Below, piece after piece: positions 6,260 through 12,629 of a DNA stretch of 15,644 nt (its first letter is position 1; each line of letters begins with the position of its first letter). The DNA is taken from positions 1-15,644 of the forward strand of contig DASSKO010000146.1 of assembly GCA_035690425.1 (NCBI GenBank), written 5' to 3'. Position numbers and translations under genes: made by a program. The DNA is from DASSKO01 sp035690425 (GTDB taxonomy: Bacteria > Actinomycetota > Actinomycetes > Propionibacteriales > Nocardioidaceae). The notes beneath the pieces were generated by a model. The model was given only the letters and a program-made list of their open reading frames with translations. It was not told where the DNA came from and searched no databases.

Positions 6260-6888
6260 TTGCTGCGCTCATCCCGCCAGGGTCGGTGCGCGAGAACCTG
6301 GCAGCGGTCGTCCGGTCGGTGCCCGGTGATCCCGGCGAGCTTCGCCCGGTCCCGCCAGCGCTCCTGCACACCCCGCTGGCGAGCTTCGGCAACGTCGCCC
6401 TCGGAGACCGGCAGAAGCTGGCTGTGGCGCTGCGCGACGCGGTCGGCCAATGCCAGCCGCTGCGACTGTCGTTCCACGGCAGCAACGCGCTGGAGGAGTC
6501 CGGGGACGACTCGGTGTGGGCGACGCTGAACGGCGACATCGAGCCGCTGACGGACCTGGCCGCCCAGATCCGTACGGCGGTGCGAAGGATCGGGTTCCTG
6601 CTCGACCGCCGCAACTTCCGCGGCCGGGCCCGGGTGGGCCGGATCACCGACACGACCACGGCGCCCTACCTGCACCGGCTGGTCGACAGGCTGGACGAGT
6701 ACGACGGTCCGGCATGGGTCGTCGACGAGGTCGCGCTGGTGCGTGCTCAGCCGCGGGGCGCAGACGGCCACCAGCCGCCGTTCGAGGTGCTGGAACTGGT
6801 CTCGATGAGCCGCGCGCTGCACGTGCCGGCCGCCGACACCCACGAGGCGAGCGTCGCCACGCGGCCGCGCGAGTGGGGCACGCGGTAA
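6250..6888 (+). CDS. LigT/2H-phosphoesterase-fold protein with degenerate active site
   Basis: 212-residue protein that follows the 2'-5' RNA ligase/RNA 2',3'-cyclic phosphodiesterase (ThpR/LigT) pattern from end to end: MQLIAALIPPGSVRENL at the start, HTPLASFGNV (40-49) at motif 1, VWATLNGDIEPLTDLA (89-104), RRNFRGRARVGRI (120-132) at motif 2, and WVVDEVALVRA (156-166) near the end. Active members carry two HxT/S motifs. Here H40 is kept but the Thr/Ser two residues on is P42, and in motif 2 the His and Thr are R126 and R128. Catalysis therefore looks lost; nucleotide or RNA binding may remain. The ATG at 6250 overlaps the EAL stop by 10 nt and has GGAGG (6241-6245) at 4 nt spacing, so the two are coupled. 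Function is inferred only from fold. Confidence 0.8.
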   Translation: MQLIAALIPPGSVRENLAAVVRSVPGDPGELRPVPPALLHTPLASFGNVALGDRQKLAVALRDAVGQCQPLRLSFHGSNALEESGDDSVWATLNGDIEPLTDLAAQIRTAVRRIGFLLDRRNFRGRARVGRITDTTTAPYLHRLVDRLDEYDGPAWVVDEVALVRAQPRGADGHQPPFEVLELVSMSRALHVPAADTHEASVATRPREWGTR

Positions 6889-6921
6889 GACGAGCGAGCA
6901 CCGCACCGGCCGTGCTGGAGC

Positions 6922-6927
6922 TACGCT
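6922..6927 (+). promoter_or_regulatory. -10 element for leaderless ROK gene
   Basis: TACGCT followed by exactly 7 nt and then the GTG start at 6935. This TANNNT-N7-RTG layout is what leaderless actinobacterial genes show, with transcription starting at the first base of the start codon. No clear -35 is visible. Confidence 0.5.
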
Positions 6928-6934
6928 GTCGCCG

Positions 6935-7996
6935 GTGTCCGATCGGCAGCCACCTCACGCCCGCAGCGCCGGCAGTGCCCGCCTCGGGCCGCTGACGGTC
7001 GGCGTCGACATCGGCGGGACGAAGATTCTCACTGGTGTCGTCGATGCGGCTGGCCGGGTGTTCGACCGCGATCGGCGCAGTACGCCGGGTGCGAGTGCGC
7101 AGGCGGTCGAGGACACCATCGTCGACGCGGTCGGCGGGTTGGCGGCCCGCTACGACATCGGGGCCGTGGGCGTGGGGGCCGCAGGGTTCGTCGACGCCGC
7201 GCGCGCCACGGTGGTCTTCTCACCGCACCTCGCCTGGCGGAACGAGCCCCTGCGGGATGCGCTGAGGGACCGACTGCGGATGCCCGTCGTCGTGGACAAC
7301 GACGCCAACACCGCCGCGCTGGCCGAGACGTGGTTCGGTGCGGGCGTCGGGCACCGGGAGGTCCTGTGCGTGACCTTGGGCACCGGCATCGGTGGCGCGC
7401 TCGTCGTCGATGGGCAGGTGTTTCGCGGTGCCAACGGCATGGCAGGGGAGTTCGGACACATCCAGGTGGTGCCGGGCGGCCACCGTTGCGCGTGCGGCAA
7501 CCGCGGCTGCTGGGAGCAGTACGCCAGCGGCAACGCGCTGGTGCGAGAGGCCGGTGACCTGATCACGAGCGGGTCCCCGAGCGCCCACCGGCTGCGCGAC
7601 CTGGTCGATGCCGATGTCTCCCGGCTCACCGGAGGCCTCATCACCGAGGCCGCGCGTGCGGGTGACCCGGCCGCGGCCGGCCTGATCGCCGACGTGGGCC
7701 GCTGGCTCGGCACCGGGTTGGCCGGCATGGCGGCGGCGTTCGACCCGGGCCGCATCATCGTCGGCGGTGGCGTCTCGGCCGCAGCCGAGCTGCTGCTCGA
7801 CCCGGCGCGCACGGCGTTCTCCCAGGCCCTGGCCGGTCGTGGCTTCCGGGTAGAGCCGGCGATCGTGACCGCGGCGCTCGGCCCGGACGCGGGGTTCATC
7901 GGGGCGGCGACCGTCGCGCGCTCGGCTGCCCGTCGGTCCCGGCGTACCGGCCGGGCGCGAGCAGGCCGGATCGCGAGGCGGCGGTTGCCGCGGTGA
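6935..7996 (+). CDS. ROK-family glucokinase
   Basis: ATP (or polyphosphate)-dependent sugar kinase of the ROK family, most likely glucose to glucose-6-phosphate in the cytoplasm. Motifs in order: phosphate-binding DIGGTK (25-30), catalytic Asp in DNDAN (D123), LGTGIGG (148-154), GEFGH (171-175) and the ROK zinc motif C185-A-C187-G-x2-G-C192 followed by WEQYASG. The product has 353 residues; the enzyme body ends around GFIGAATVAR, and the last 30 or so residues form an Arg-rich tail that is unusual for the family. No N-terminal winged helix is present, so it is a kinase and not a ROK repressor. The GTG start lacks a Shine-Dalgarno but has a -10 box 7 nt upstream. Substrate specificity cannot be read from the sequence; the PFK at the far end of the window fits a glycolytic role. 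Confidence 0.88.
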   Translation: MSDRQPPHARSAGSARLGPLTVGVDIGGTKILTGVVDAAGRVFDRDRRSTPGASAQAVEDTIVDAVGGLAARYDIGAVGVGAAGFVDAARATVVFSPHLAWRNEPLRDALRDRLRMPVVVDNDANTAALAETWFGAGVGHREVLCVTLGTGIGGALVVDGQVFRGANGMAGEFGHIQVVPGGHRCACGNRGCWEQYASGNALVREAGDLITSGSPSAHRLRDLVDADVSRLTGGLITEAARAGDPAAAGLIADVGRWLGTGLAGMAAAFDPGRIIVGGGVSAAAELLLDPARTAFSQALAGRGFRVEPAIVTAALGPDAGFIGAATVARSAARRSRRTGRARAGRIARRRLPR

Positions 7997-8006
7997 TTTT
8001 ACCTTT

Positions 8007-8019
8007 GCCGCGGCGCGGC
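8007..8019 (+). terminator. Weak hairpin after the ROK gene
   Basis: GCCGC-GGC-GCGGC (5 bp stem, 3 nt loop) 10 nt after the stop codon, followed by CTCTTT. Short stem and poor T-run, so only a possible terminator. Confidence 0.28.
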
Positions 8020-8046
8020 CTCTTTCCACGTGTCGGTGCGGCGGTT

Positions 8047-8052
8047 TAGCCT
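8047..8052 (+). promoter_or_regulatory. Possible -10 box for the small membrane protein gene
   Basis: TAGCCT (TANNNT type) 28 nt upstream of the ATG, leaving room for a short leader with the AGGGGA ribosome binding site (8068-8073). No convincing -35. Confidence 0.33.
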
Positions 8053-8080
8053 GCCTGCACACCGAACAGGGGATGCCTGG

Positions 8081-8203
8081 ATGACAAGTGCCTATGTGCC
8101 GGAGGAGTCTCCGGTGGAAACCATGACGCGGTTGGAGCGGTCGCTGCGGATGGTCGTGGTGCTCGTGGTCGCCGCCGGCGTGGCCGCGCTCCTGATGTGG
8201 TGA
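8081..8203 (+). CDS. Small single-span membrane protein of unknown function (40 aa)
   Basis: Frame of 40 residues starting MTSAYVPEESPVETMTRLER and continuing into one hydrophobic helix (about residues 24-40, MVVVLVVAAGVAALLMW) that ends the protein. Layout: a charged N-terminal half, then a C-terminal membrane anchor with a Trp at the end. ATG at 8081 has AGGGGA (8068-8073) at 7 nt spacing, a good ribosome binding site. Upstream is a TANNNT box; downstream is a strong hairpin shared with the converging gene. These features argue for a real gene, but no family is recognised. A plausible role is a small tail-anchored membrane protein; nothing more can be said. Confidence 0.55.
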   Translation: MTSAYVPEESPVETMTRLERSLRMVVVLVVAAGVAALLMW

Positions 8204-8250
8204 CCGGGTGCGGTCCGGCTGAGGGCTTGCGGCACTGATGGGCTTCGGCC

Positions 8251-8276
8251 CTACGGCGCGGTCAACTGCGCCGTAG
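8251..8276. terminator. Perfect 9 bp hairpin between convergent genes (bidirectional terminator candidate)
   Basis: CTACGGCGC, 8 nt loop, GCGCCGTAG: a perfect 9 bp stem. It sits at the stop codon of the leftward YdjM-like gene (its last codons form one arm) and 47 nt after the stop of the small membrane protein. No T-run on either side, so termination strength is uncertain. Confidence 0.45.
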
Positions 8277-8726
8277 CCGGTGGCGCAGGCCGATGGCGCA
8301 GAGCACCGCGGCTGCCACCTCCACCGGCAGATATCTGGGCGACTCCGACTGGATCGCCGCGTGGAAGCGGTCGAACCGCACCGGGAACGGCGACCGGTCG
8401 AAGAACTGCCGCCCGGGCTTGTCCAGGTCGGGCGCGCATGCGCCGAAGATGCCGGCGAGCACGCAGAGCCGGCGGTGGGGTGGTGTGCCGAGCGCGATGA
8501 GCGCGATCGCCGCGAGCCCGATCAAGCCGTCGGGCACCGCCAGACGCATCAGGTCGTCTTCCTCGACGCCGAAGTGGGGCACCAGGTCCAGGGCGACGTG
8601 TGAGAGCACTCCTGAAACCGCCGCGGTCCCGGGGCTGCCCGCCACAGCGCCCACCAGGGCGCCCGACAGCACGTGGTTGGTGATCAGCACAGGGCCGAGC
8701 CTGTCAGAGAGCGCGCTCGGCTCCAC
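8262..8726 (-). CDS. YdjM-like (LexA-binding/metal-dependent hydrolase family) membrane protein
   Basis: 154-residue, multi-span membrane protein. The opening NHVLSGALVG (17-26) and the His/Asp motif LSHVALDLVPHFG (41-53) are typical of the YdjM-like inner-membrane family (PF04307), whose members keep His and Asp residues thought to bind metal. H18, H43, D47, H51, D100, D102 and H122 are candidate ligands; hydrophobic stretches surround residues 21-40, 66-80 and 86-98. The role of the family is poorly known; one E. coli member is SOS-regulated, but no SOS box is seen here. GTG 8726 was taken; the GTG at 8690 is a later alternative that would begin just before the conserved NHV. It is the last gene of a leftward cluster, 12 nt after the amphi-Trp gene. 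Confidence 0.75.
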   Translation of the reverse strand: MEPSALSDRLGPVLITNHVLSGALVGAVAGSPGTAAVSGVLSHVALDLVPHFGVEEDDLMRLAVPDGLIGLAAIALIALGTPPHRRLCVLAGIFGACAPDLDKPGRQFFDRSPFPVRFDRFHAAIQSESPRYLPVEVAAAVLCAIGLRHRLRRS

Positions 8727-8738
8727 GCCCGCCCCGGG

Positions 8739-9023
8739 TCACACGGTCGTGTCGGGCGCGTCCTCGGCGTCGTCGTCGGACTCGGCATCGGTCTCGGTCT
8801 CGGGCGTCAGGCTCCAGGTGAGCTGGAACTCGATCTCCTCCTCGTCGTCACCGCGCTCGTGCTCGACCGAGAAGCCGGCGCGCACGGGCACCCGGACCCG
8901 CTCACCGGCGATCTGGATGCGAAACGGCCGCCCCGTCTCCAGCGCGTCCGCGAGACGGCGCAGCTTGGCGACCACCTCGGTCGTGGAGTAGATGCGCTCG
9001 ACATCACGTGGTGCGTTGGTCAC
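8739..9023 (-). CDS. Amphi-Trp domain-containing protein
   Basis: 94-residue soluble protein matching the amphi-Trp domain: VERIYSTTEVVAKLRRLADA (about 8-27), then LETGRPFRIQIAGERVRVP and, after an acidic turn, EEEIEFQLTWSL with the family's hallmark Trp at about residue 70. The tail (about 73-94) is very acidic. Function of this family is not established; members are often next to other small conserved genes in actinobacteria and haloarchaea. The GTG start is preceded by GAGAGGGG about 8 nt upstream, a good ribosome binding site. It lies 19 nt after the TIGR00300-type gene and 12 nt before the YdjM-like gene, so the three are probably co-transcribed. Confidence 0.83.
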   Translation of the reverse strand: MTNAPRDVERIYSTTEVVAKLRRLADALETGRPFRIQIAGERVRVPVRAGFSVEHERGDDEEEIEFQLTWSLTPETETDAESDDDAEDAPDTTV

Positions 9024-9042
9024 CGGTGTTCCCCTCTCGTCG

Positions 9043-10287
9043 TCAGGAGCGTACGCCGCGGTAGCCGTCGACCAGCTCGAGCGCGAGCTGCTCCAGGAAG
9101 AGGCCGACGTCGGTGACGATGCCCCGGGCCTGCGACGAGCCGCGGTCGGCCAGCTTGGTGACGGTGGCCGGGTTGATGTCGACGCAGACCAGCGGCACCG
9201 AGGCCGGCAGGATGTTGCCGGTCGCCACCGAGTGCAGCATCGTGGCCACCATCAGGCAGAACCCGACGTTCTCCAGCGCGCCGCGCATCGCCCGCTGTCC
9301 CTCCATCACGTCGGTGTAGACGTCGGGCAGGGGGCCGTCGTCGCGGACCGAGCCGACCAGCACGAACTCCTTCTCCGCCGTGACCAGTGCGTGCATGATG
9401 CCGCCGGTCAGCACGCCGGCGTCGACGGCCGCAGCGATCGAGCCTTGCTTGCGAATGGTGTTGAGTGCTCGGATGTGGTGCTCGTGGCCGTGCTCGACAC
9501 CGCGACCCTGCGCCAGGTCGACACCGAGCGACGTGCCGTAGAGCGACGACTCGATGTCATGGGTAGCGAGCGCGTTGCCGGCGAACAGCACGTCGACGAA
9601 GCCGGCCTCGACCAGCGCGACCATCGCCGGGGCGGCGCCGGTGTGCACGACGCCGGGGCCACCCACCCACAGCACCTTCTGCCCGTTCGCCTTCGCGTCC
9701 CGGATGCCGGCCGCCACCTGGCGCACCAGCACCGTCTGCGGCTTCTCGCTGGAGACGTCGGACTCCATGAAGCCGAACGAGCCGCCGACGTCCTCGACCA
9801 CCGGAGCCGTCACCTTGATGCCCGCGGCGCCGCACACGACCCGCATGCCGACCGTGACGTCGACCATCGGAATCGTGCGCACGGACAGCTCGTCGCCGTC
9901 ACCGATGACGACGAGGCCGCAGTCCATCTCGGGGTTCGCCACCGACAGCCAGTGGCCGTCGACCCGAACCCTGGTGTCGAGGTTGGTCGTGGAGTAGAAG
10001 CCGTCGGGAAACACGCCGTCCTGCTCGACCGCCTCGAGCACCGCCTCGCCCGGGTCGACGAGGTTGGTTCCCCGGGTCTGTAGCCGCATCAGCAGCCGCT
10101 GCAGGGCCTCGTCGTCCTCAGCCGACACGGTGATCCGGGCGTGCGACACGTCGCCGGCGTCGTGCCCGACGTCGAACCGGTCGATGGTGTAGTCCCCGCC
10201 GTACTCGCGGATGTCGTCGAGGATGCGCGACAGCGTGCCGCTGTCCATCAGATGACCGCTGATCTCCACCGTGTCGCTGGCCTGCAC
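9043..10287 (-). CDS. TIGR00300 / LOR-SDH domain protein, archaeal-type ornithine cyclodeaminase-like
   Basis: 414-residue cytoplasmic protein of the TIGR00300 (LOR/SDH bifunctional enzyme conserved domain) family. The N-terminal half carries the Saccharop_dh_N-like block (VEISGHLMDSGTLSRILDDI, 7-26; DPGEAVLEAVEQDGVFPDGF, 78-97). The C-terminal half is a nucleotide-binding domain with WVGGPGVVHTGA (207-218) and FAGNALATHDIE. Members in methanogens, and the related C-terminal half of cyanobacterial AgrE/ArgZ, are linked to ornithine cyclodeamination (ornithine to proline plus ammonia); here that is an inference. The GTG at 10287 was chosen: GGGAGG lies 5 nt upstream and the family N-terminus follows at once. 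An open frame extends 26 codons further upstream but looks non-coding. It heads the cluster with amphi-Trp and YdjM-like genes. Confidence 0.85.
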   Translation of the reverse strand: MQASDTVEISGHLMDSGTLSRILDDIREYGGDYTIDRFDVGHDAGDVSHARITVSAEDDEALQRLLMRLQTRGTNLVDPGEAVLEAVEQDGVFPDGFYSTTNLDTRVRVDGHWLSVANPEMDCGLVVIGDGDELSVRTIPMVDVTVGMRVVCGAAGIKVTAPVVEDVGGSFGFMESDVSSEKPQTVLVRQVAAGIRDAKANGQKVLWVGGPGVVHTGAAPAMVALVEAGFVDVLFAGNALATHDIESSLYGTSLGVDLAQGRGVEHGHEHHIRALNTIRKQGSIAAAVDAGVLTGGIMHALVTAEKEFVLVGSVRDDGPLPDVYTDVMEGQRAMRGALENVGFCLMVATMLHSVATGNILPASVPLVCVDINPATVTKLADRGSSQARGIVTDVGLFLEQLALELVDGYRGVRS

Positions 10288-10328
10288 CAAAGCCTCCCTG
10301 CCCGTGTGGTCGCCTGTCGTCGCTGAGA

Positions 10329-10334
10329 ACAGTA
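10329..10334 (-). promoter_or_regulatory. Possible -10 box for the TIGR00300 cluster
   Basis: On the minus strand TACTGT (TANNNT type) lies about 41 nt upstream of the GTG at 10287. A TTGCAA sits 20 nt further upstream (10355-10360), a longer spacing than normal. Weak evidence, but it is the only promoter-like patch between the two leftward gene groups. Confidence 0.3.
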
Positions 10335-10396
10335 GCGGCCGACGAGCCGGCGCGTTGCAAGGCAAGCGGCCGGGCAGTCGGCGGCTGGGGCAGTCG

Positions 10397-11038
10397 CTAG
10401 AGCACCGCGCCGTCGCCGGCGTCGTCGCCGCGGTCTCGCATCCGCACGATCAACGTCACCAGGCCGGCGACGAAGCCGAGCAGGCACAGCATCAGCACCT
10501 CGGTCGGCAGCCCCAGACCGATCACCACCGCCACCAGCACGAGCAGCGGCCCACCGACCAGGCCGCCCCACGCCAGCCGTGACACCAGGTCGCGCGGCGG
10601 CAGCACCGGCGGCGGCACCGGCGGCACGAAGTGCCCTTCCTCCTCCCAGCTTGCCTCGGTGTTGAGGTCGTCGGTCGGCGCAGAGCGCGACTGTGGCGGC
10701 GCAGGGGGCGGCTCCGGGTCGAGGGAGATCCGCGGTGGCAGCGTCCACGCTGCCGGCGGCTCCGGAGCGCTCTGGTCATAACCTGCCACGATCTGCGTCC
10801 AGGCGTCGTCGGTGCTCTCGTCCGTGACCACCGGCTCCGTGCTCAGGTCCTGCAGTGCCTGCCGCGCCTCGGGCACGGCGTCGCGGTCGGCGAAGACCTG
10901 CACCCTGCCGTCGTCGGCGAGCACGACATAGGCGGCGACGCCGACCTCGCGCAGGACCAGCAGCGCGTCACCCGCGTGGTTGCGGTCGACCAGCGACACG
11001 GCGGTGTAGGAGTCGGCGGTCAGGCCGTTGCCGCGCAT
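10397..11038 (-). CDS. Two-TM protein with N-terminal signal-transducer-like domain, unknown function
   Basis: 213-residue protein, not assigned. Residues 1-68 form a small alpha/beta domain (DRNHAGDALLVLREVGVAAYVV, then VFADRDAVPEARQALQDL) that resembles the short DUF2007-type fold, though this is only a visual likeness. A proline-rich linker follows (about 92-150) with the motif GHFVPPVPPPVLPPRD, seen in my memory in other actinobacterial proteins. Two hydrophobic helices (about 155-177 and 180-199) end the protein with a short charged tail. Its ATG shares one base with the upstream esterase stop (TGATG), so the pair is translationally coupled. The long upstream extension of this frame overlaps the esterase and is a shadow. 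Confidence 0.72.
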   Translation of the reverse strand: MRGNGLTADSYTAVSLVDRNHAGDALLVLREVGVAAYVVLADDGRVQVFADRDAVPEARQALQDLSTEPVVTDESTDDAWTQIVAGYDQSAPEPPAAWTLPPRISLDPEPPPAPPQSRSAPTDDLNTEASWEEEGHFVPPVPPPVLPPRDLVSRLAWGGLVGGPLLVLVAVVIGLGLPTEVLMLCLLGFVAGLVTLIVRMRDRGDDAGDGAVL

Positions 11039-11796
11039 CAGCCGGCCTCCGCCGTCACCCGCTCGACGAACTTCGCCGACTCGGCGAACACCGTCCCGGC
11101 ATCGTTGTCCAGCGTGGCCACGTGGTAGCTGTCGCCGAGGAGCAGTTCGCTCATGTCCCGCGACGACACCCGCTGCGCCAGCAACCGGCACGACAGCGGG
11201 TCGACCACGTGGTCCTCGGCGGACCGGAGAACCAGCAGTGGCTGGGTGACCTTGGGCAGGTCCGCGCACACCAGACTGCCCAGTGACAGCAGCGAGTTCA
11301 GTGCGTGCAGGGGAGTGCGGGGGTAGGCGTGCTCGTCGACGCCCGGCTTCTTGACGTCGTTGGCGATCCCCTTCAAGGAAGGGACGAAATGGTGCACGAG
11401 CGGCACGGCATGCAGCCGCTTGTCGGCGACCTGGACGAACGGGTTCACCAGCACCAGGCCGGCAACGTCTCGGCCGTGTTGCTGCGCCACCCGCAGGGCG
11501 AGGGCACCGCCCAGCGACAGCCCGCCGACGACGACCCGCGAGCACCGCGCGCGCAGCTCCTGGAACGACCGGTCCGCCGCGGCGTACCAGTCCTGCCAGC
11601 GGGTGCGGTTCAACTGCTGCCAGCACGTGCCGTGGCCGGGCAGCCGCGGCGCCCGGACGGTGAACCCCTGGGACGCCAGATGCTCGGCCCACGGACGCAC
11701 CGCAGCCGGTGACCCGGTGAAGCCGTGGAAGAGCACCATCCCCACGTCCGCGCCGTCAGCGGAGAAGGGGCGGGCATGGAGGGCGACCACGGGCAT
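11038..11796 (-). CDS. Carboxylesterase of the Est30 type (alpha/beta hydrolase)
   Basis: Alpha/beta-hydrolase likely to cleave short or medium acyl esters such as monoacylglycerols. With the ATG at 11796 the product has 252 residues and the triad reads S94 (GGLSLGG), D195 (SAEDHVVDP) and H225 (GDSYHVATLDND); Geobacillus Est30 has S94, D193 and H223, which supports this start. The oxyanion-loop motif HGFTGSP (24-30) is also typical. The frame is open for 19 codons further upstream to a GTG at 11853, without a ribosome binding site. GACGAT 6 nt before the ATG may be a leaderless -10. It overlaps the next leftward gene by one base and diverges from the PlsC-type acyltransferase, so both neighbours could touch membrane lipids. 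Confidence 0.88.
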   Translation of the reverse strand: MPVVALHARPFSADGADVGMVLFHGFTGSPAAVRPWAEHLASQGFTVRAPRLPGHGTCWQQLNRTRWQDWYAAADRSFQELRARCSRVVVGGLSLGGALALRVAQQHGRDVAGLVLVNPFVQVADKRLHAVPLVHHFVPSLKGIANDVKKPGVDEHAYPRTPLHALNSLLSLGSLVCADLPKVTQPLLVLRSAEDHVVDPLSCRLLAQRVSSRDMSELLLGDSYHVATLDNDAGTVFAESAKFVERVTAEAG

Positions 11797-11885
11797 CTGC
11801 AAATCGTCGCACGCGAGCCCGGGCGGGTGAAGAGGTGCACACCCCTCGGACACGCCACGATGTCTGGCCAGGTGCCGGTGGGCAC

Positions 11886-11891
11886 TACAGT
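11886..11891 (+). promoter_or_regulatory. Possible -10 box for the acyltransferase gene
   Basis: TACAGT lies 30 nt before the GTG at 11922. Transcription from it would give a leader of about 24 nt carrying the GGAGGAGGAG ribosome binding site (11905-11914). No clear -35. Confidence 0.38.
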
Positions 11892-11921
11892 CTGCTTGTT
11901 CGTCGGAGGAGGAGACCCGCC

Positions 11922-12626
11922 GTGTTCTACTGGTTGTTGAAGTTCGTCGTGATCGGCCCGCTGCTGCGTCTCATCTTCCGCCCGTACGCCGAGGGTGCCG
12001 ACAGTGTCCCCGCCGAGGGCCCGGCGATCATCGCCAGCAACCACCTGTCCTACTCCGACTGGCTGTTCATGCCGCTGACGCTGCCACGCCGCGTCACCTT
12101 CGTGGCGAAGGCCGAGTACTTCGAGGGCCGTGGTCTGAAGGGCTGGGCGCAGCGGACCTTCTTCTCCGGCGCCGGCCAGGTGCCGATCGACCGCTCGGGC
12201 GGCCGGGCCAGCGAGGGCGCGCTCAAGTCCGGCCTGCGGATCCTCCACACCGGAGGGCTGTTCGGCATCTACCCCGAGGGCACCCGCTCCCACGACGGCC
12301 GGCTCTATCGCGGTCGCTCCGGGGTGGCTCGGATGGCACTCGAGGCCAAGGTGCCGGTCATCCCGGTCGCCGTCATCGGCACCGACGTGATCGCCCCTCC
12401 CGGCCGGATCTTCGGGCGTTACGCCCGGCCACACGTGAAGTTCGGCAAGGCGCTCGACTTCTCCCGCTACGAGGGCATGGAGTCCGACCGCTACGTCCTG
12501 CGCTCGATCACCGACGAGATCATGTACGAGATCATGGAGCTCTCCGGCCAGGAGTACGTCGACCTGTATGCGCCGCAGGCCAAGGAGGAGGCCAAGCGCG
12601 CGGCCAAGGAGCGGCCCGCGGCCTGA
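11922..12626 (+). CDS. 1-acyl-sn-glycerol-3-phosphate acyltransferase-like protein (PlsC family)
   Basis: Membrane-associated acyltransferase that should move an acyl chain onto lysophosphatidic acid or a related lipid to make phosphatidic acid. The 234-residue protein starts with a hydrophobic helix (about 1-20), then shows the catalytic HX4D motif as NHLSYSD (H41, D46), a substrate-binding region near VPIDRSGG (87-94), the PEGTRS block (118-123) and VPVIPVAVIGT (144-154). These are all four PlsC motifs, so it should be active. The GTG start follows a strong GGAGGAGGAG with 7 nt spacing. The C-terminal tail (about 212-234) is rich in Lys, Ala and Glu. Only 3 nt separate its stop from that of the convergent gene. 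The acyl acceptor cannot be read from the sequence. Confidence 0.9.
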   Translation: MFYWLLKFVVIGPLLRLIFRPYAEGADSVPAEGPAIIASNHLSYSDWLFMPLTLPRRVTFVAKAEYFEGRGLKGWAQRTFFSGAGQVPIDRSGGRASEGALKSGLRILHTGGLFGIYPEGTRSHDGRLYRGRSGVARMALEAKVPVIPVAVIGTDVIAPPGRIFGRYARPHVKFGKALDFSRYEGMESDRYVLRSITDEIMYEIMELSGQEYVDLYAPQAKEEAKRAAKERPAA

Positions 12627-12629
12627 GGT

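Noticed and set aside
10397..11692. 431-codon version of the two-TM protein
   Set aside because: The N-terminal 218 codons overlap the esterase out of frame and are Arg/Ala/Gly-rich; the TGATG junction at 11038 marks the real start.
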